A model generated the notes under the pieces. The model saw only the letters and a list, made by a program, of their open reading frames with translations, was not told the DNA's origin and made no database searches. Shown in pieces: positions 5,802-6,768 of a DNA stretch of 6,768 nucleotides. The position numbers and the translations under genes were made by a program. The stretch's first letter is position 1. Each line of letters begins with the position of its first letter. The DNA is taken from the NCBI GenBank assembly GCA_945861255.1, contig CAMAUG010000214.1:1-6768 (forward strand), read 5' to 3'. Source of the DNA: Candidatus Sulfopaludibacter sp. SbA3 (GTDB lineage Bacteria > Acidobacteriota > Terriglobia > Bryobacterales > Bryobacteraceae).

Positions 5802-6614
5802 ATGCGCCTTCGCGCCGTACTGCTTCTCGTTGTTCTCTTTGCCGGCTACGGCGGATGGCGGTTATTGAATGCCCAGAAACCCTTCCGCGAATACCCCGGG
5901 CAATGGACTGGCTTCCCACTTCCCGACGACTACCAAGTGCAACGCGAATTCGTCTTTGGCCGCCTCCGTTATCAGAACTTCAGCGGCGGCGGCGGTTTCC
6001 GGGGACGCTTTCGAGGAAGTTGGGGCACGGATTATCCGCGCGGCGACCGCCACCTGGTGCAAGGCCTGCGCCGGTTGACGCGCCTCGATTCGCGGAGCGT
6101 GGAGCAGGTGATCGACCTGGATAACACCGACGACGTTTACAATTGGCCCTTCCTCTATGCCGTGGAAGTGGGACATTGGTCGCTGAACGACGAAGAGGCC
6201 AAGCAGCTCCGCGATTTCCTGAATCGCGGCGGCTTCCTGATGGTGGACGATTTTCACGGCACCTTCGAATGGCAGATTTTCGAAGCCAGCTTGCGGAAAG
6301 TTTTCCCGGACCGCCCGATCGTGGAATTGCAAAACTCCGACCATATCTTTCACGTTCTCTACGATCTGGATCAGCGCTTCCAGGTGCCTGGCAACCAGTT
6401 CCTCTACACCGGTCGTTCGTATGAGCGGGACGGTTACGAGGCGGTGTGGCGCGGCATCTTCGACGACAAAGGCCGACTGATGGTGGCGATCTGCGCCAAC
6501 ATGGACCTGGGTGACGCGGTGGAACGCTCCGATGAACCCAGCTACCCGGAGAAGTTCGCGTCGCTCGCCTATCGCATCCTGGTTAACTACACCGTTTACG
6601 ACCTGACCCACTAA
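5802..6614 (+). CDS. DUF4159 domain protein with N-terminal signal/anchor
   Basis: The 270-residue product begins with a short basic end and a hydrophobic helix (RAVLLLVVLFAGYGGW, 4-19), an uncleaved anchor or signal peptide, so the rest is probably outside the cytoplasmic membrane. The remainder fits DUF4159 (PF13709): FGRLRYQNF (52-60), WGTDYPRGD (74-82), GLRRLTRLDS (88-97), a glutamine-amidotransferase-like core including DFLNRGGFLMVDDFHG (138-153), and LYTGRSYERDGYEAVWRGIFDD (split at 201-222). The biochemical role of the family is unknown; members often occur with MoxR ATPase, DUF58 and von Willebrand A genes, none of which is seen here. A GTG at 5799 is immediately before the ATG and could serve as start, adding one residue; a weak GGA at 5791-5793 serves either. 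Residues 61-72 form a Gly/Arg-rich patch. The gene is followed almost at once by an insertion sequence. Confidence 0.88.
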   Translation: MRLRAVLLLVVLFAGYGGWRLLNAQKPFREYPGQWTGFPLPDDYQVQREFVFGRLRYQNFSGGGGFRGRFRGSWGTDYPRGDRHLVQGLRRLTRLDSRSVEQVIDLDNTDDVYNWPFLYAVEVGHWSLNDEEAKQLRDFLNRGGFLMVDDFHGTFEWQIFEASLRKVFPDRPIVELQNSDHIFHVLYDLDQRFQVPGNQFLYTGRSYERDGYEAVWRGIFDDKGRLMVAICANMDLGDAVERSDEPSYPEKFASLAYRILVNYTVYDLTH

Positions 6615-6625
6615 CGCGCCGCAGT

Positions 6626-6768
6626 AGTGTCCGGCTATAAGTCGAGCAGGCTCAACTGGTTAGAAAATAGGTCTGATTTTTCCTGGGAGTAAGTGTCGTC
6701 AAAGGCCCGTAGAATGGGCGTTTGCTCGAACAAGGTGACGCTGAGAACCTGTAGGATTTGGTAGAGGG
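6626..6768 (-). mobile_element. End of an IS4-type insertion sequence
   Basis: The transposase tail reads toward the DUF4159 gene and stops about 10 nt inside a sequence, AGTGTCCGGCT at about 6626-6636, that looks like an IS terminal inverted repeat; the stop codon overlaps it. The outer boundary is approximate because the other end and any target-site duplication lie outside the window. The element begins some 11-13 nt after the DUF4159 stop, so whatever normally follows that gene has been separated from it. Confidence 0.65.
6635..6768 (-). CDS. IS4-type transposase, C-terminal 43 residues only
   Basis: On the minus strand the frame enters from the right edge and ends with TAG at 6637-6635. 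The 43 complete codons start LYQILQVLSVTLFEQTPI and finish SNQLSLLDL. This is the characteristic tail of many IS4-group (DDE) transposases, where a Y-x-I-L-Q-x-L-S-x-x-L-F-E block precedes a C-terminal NQL-x-L-F/L-D/N. The catalytic DDE residues lie outside the window, so completeness and activity cannot be judged. No stop or frameshift is seen in this part. Confidence 0.8.
   Translation of the reverse strand, partial: LYQILQVLSVTLFEQTPILRAFDDTYSQEKSDLFSNQLSLLDL

Noticed and set aside
5500..5919. 139-codon minus-strand frame across the 5446-5801 gap
   Set aside because: Its composition is biased, it resembles no family, it runs into the DUF4159 gene and it spans the repeat units, so I treat it as non-coding.
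5531..6124. 197-codon plus-strand frame overlapping the DUF4159 start
   Set aside because: It overlaps most of the first third of a well-supported gene in another frame, and its product is low-complexity Arg/Pro/Ala.
5862..6611. 249-codon minus-strand frame opposite DUF4159
   Set aside because: It is antisense to conserved DUF4159 blocks; it shows no signal or domain of its own.

Overview
The window is GC-rich, densely packed bacterial DNA. The best overall fit is an acidobacterium of the Solibacter/Bryobacter type. This is an inference from gene content (TgpA-type transglutaminase, DUF4159 protein, NMT1/THI5-like lipoprotein, an IS4-type transposase end) and general sequence character, not from a marker gene.

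Layout. Positions 1-1835 (minus strand) hold most of a membrane-anchored transglutaminase of the TgpA/DUF3488 class; its C-terminus lies beyond the left edge. A divergent intergenic region (1836-2014) follows and carries a striking 27-nt-arm inverted repeat. A tight plus-strand operon then runs from 2015 to 3441: an unannotated-looking 47-residue single-pass membrane protein, RNase PH (rph) and the XTP/dITP pyrophosphatase (rdgB), joined by a TAG|ATG junction and an ATGA overlap. Facing it from the right is a minus-strand operon read from 5445 down to 3423: an orphan NMT1/THI5-like substrate-binding lipoprotein, a RimJ/RimL-type GNAT acetyltransferase and a NudF-like Nudix hydrolase. The Nudix gene overlaps the end of rdgB tail to tail by 19 nt. 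A 356-bp divergent intergenic region (5446-5801) holds a 20-nt direct repeat, three copies of an 8-nt motif (two forming a hairpin) and a consensus -10 box almost touching the lipoprotein start codon. It leads into a plus-strand DUF4159 gene (5802-6614). Thirteen or so bases after that gene begins the end of an insertion sequence, with the last 43 codons of an IS4-type transposase on the minus strand.

How the genes fit together. rph and rdgB are a classic pair (RNA 3'-end trimming and nucleotide-pool sanitation), and the opposing Nudix enzyme also cleans up nucleotide derivatives. TgpA and DUF4159 proteins are both often found in MoxR/DUF58-type clusters, but here they sit about 4 kb apart with housekeeping genes between. 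No complete new defence or mobile system is visible. The most unusual items are the small membrane protein in front of rph, the long inverted repeat upstream of it, and the repeats in the 5446-5801 gap.
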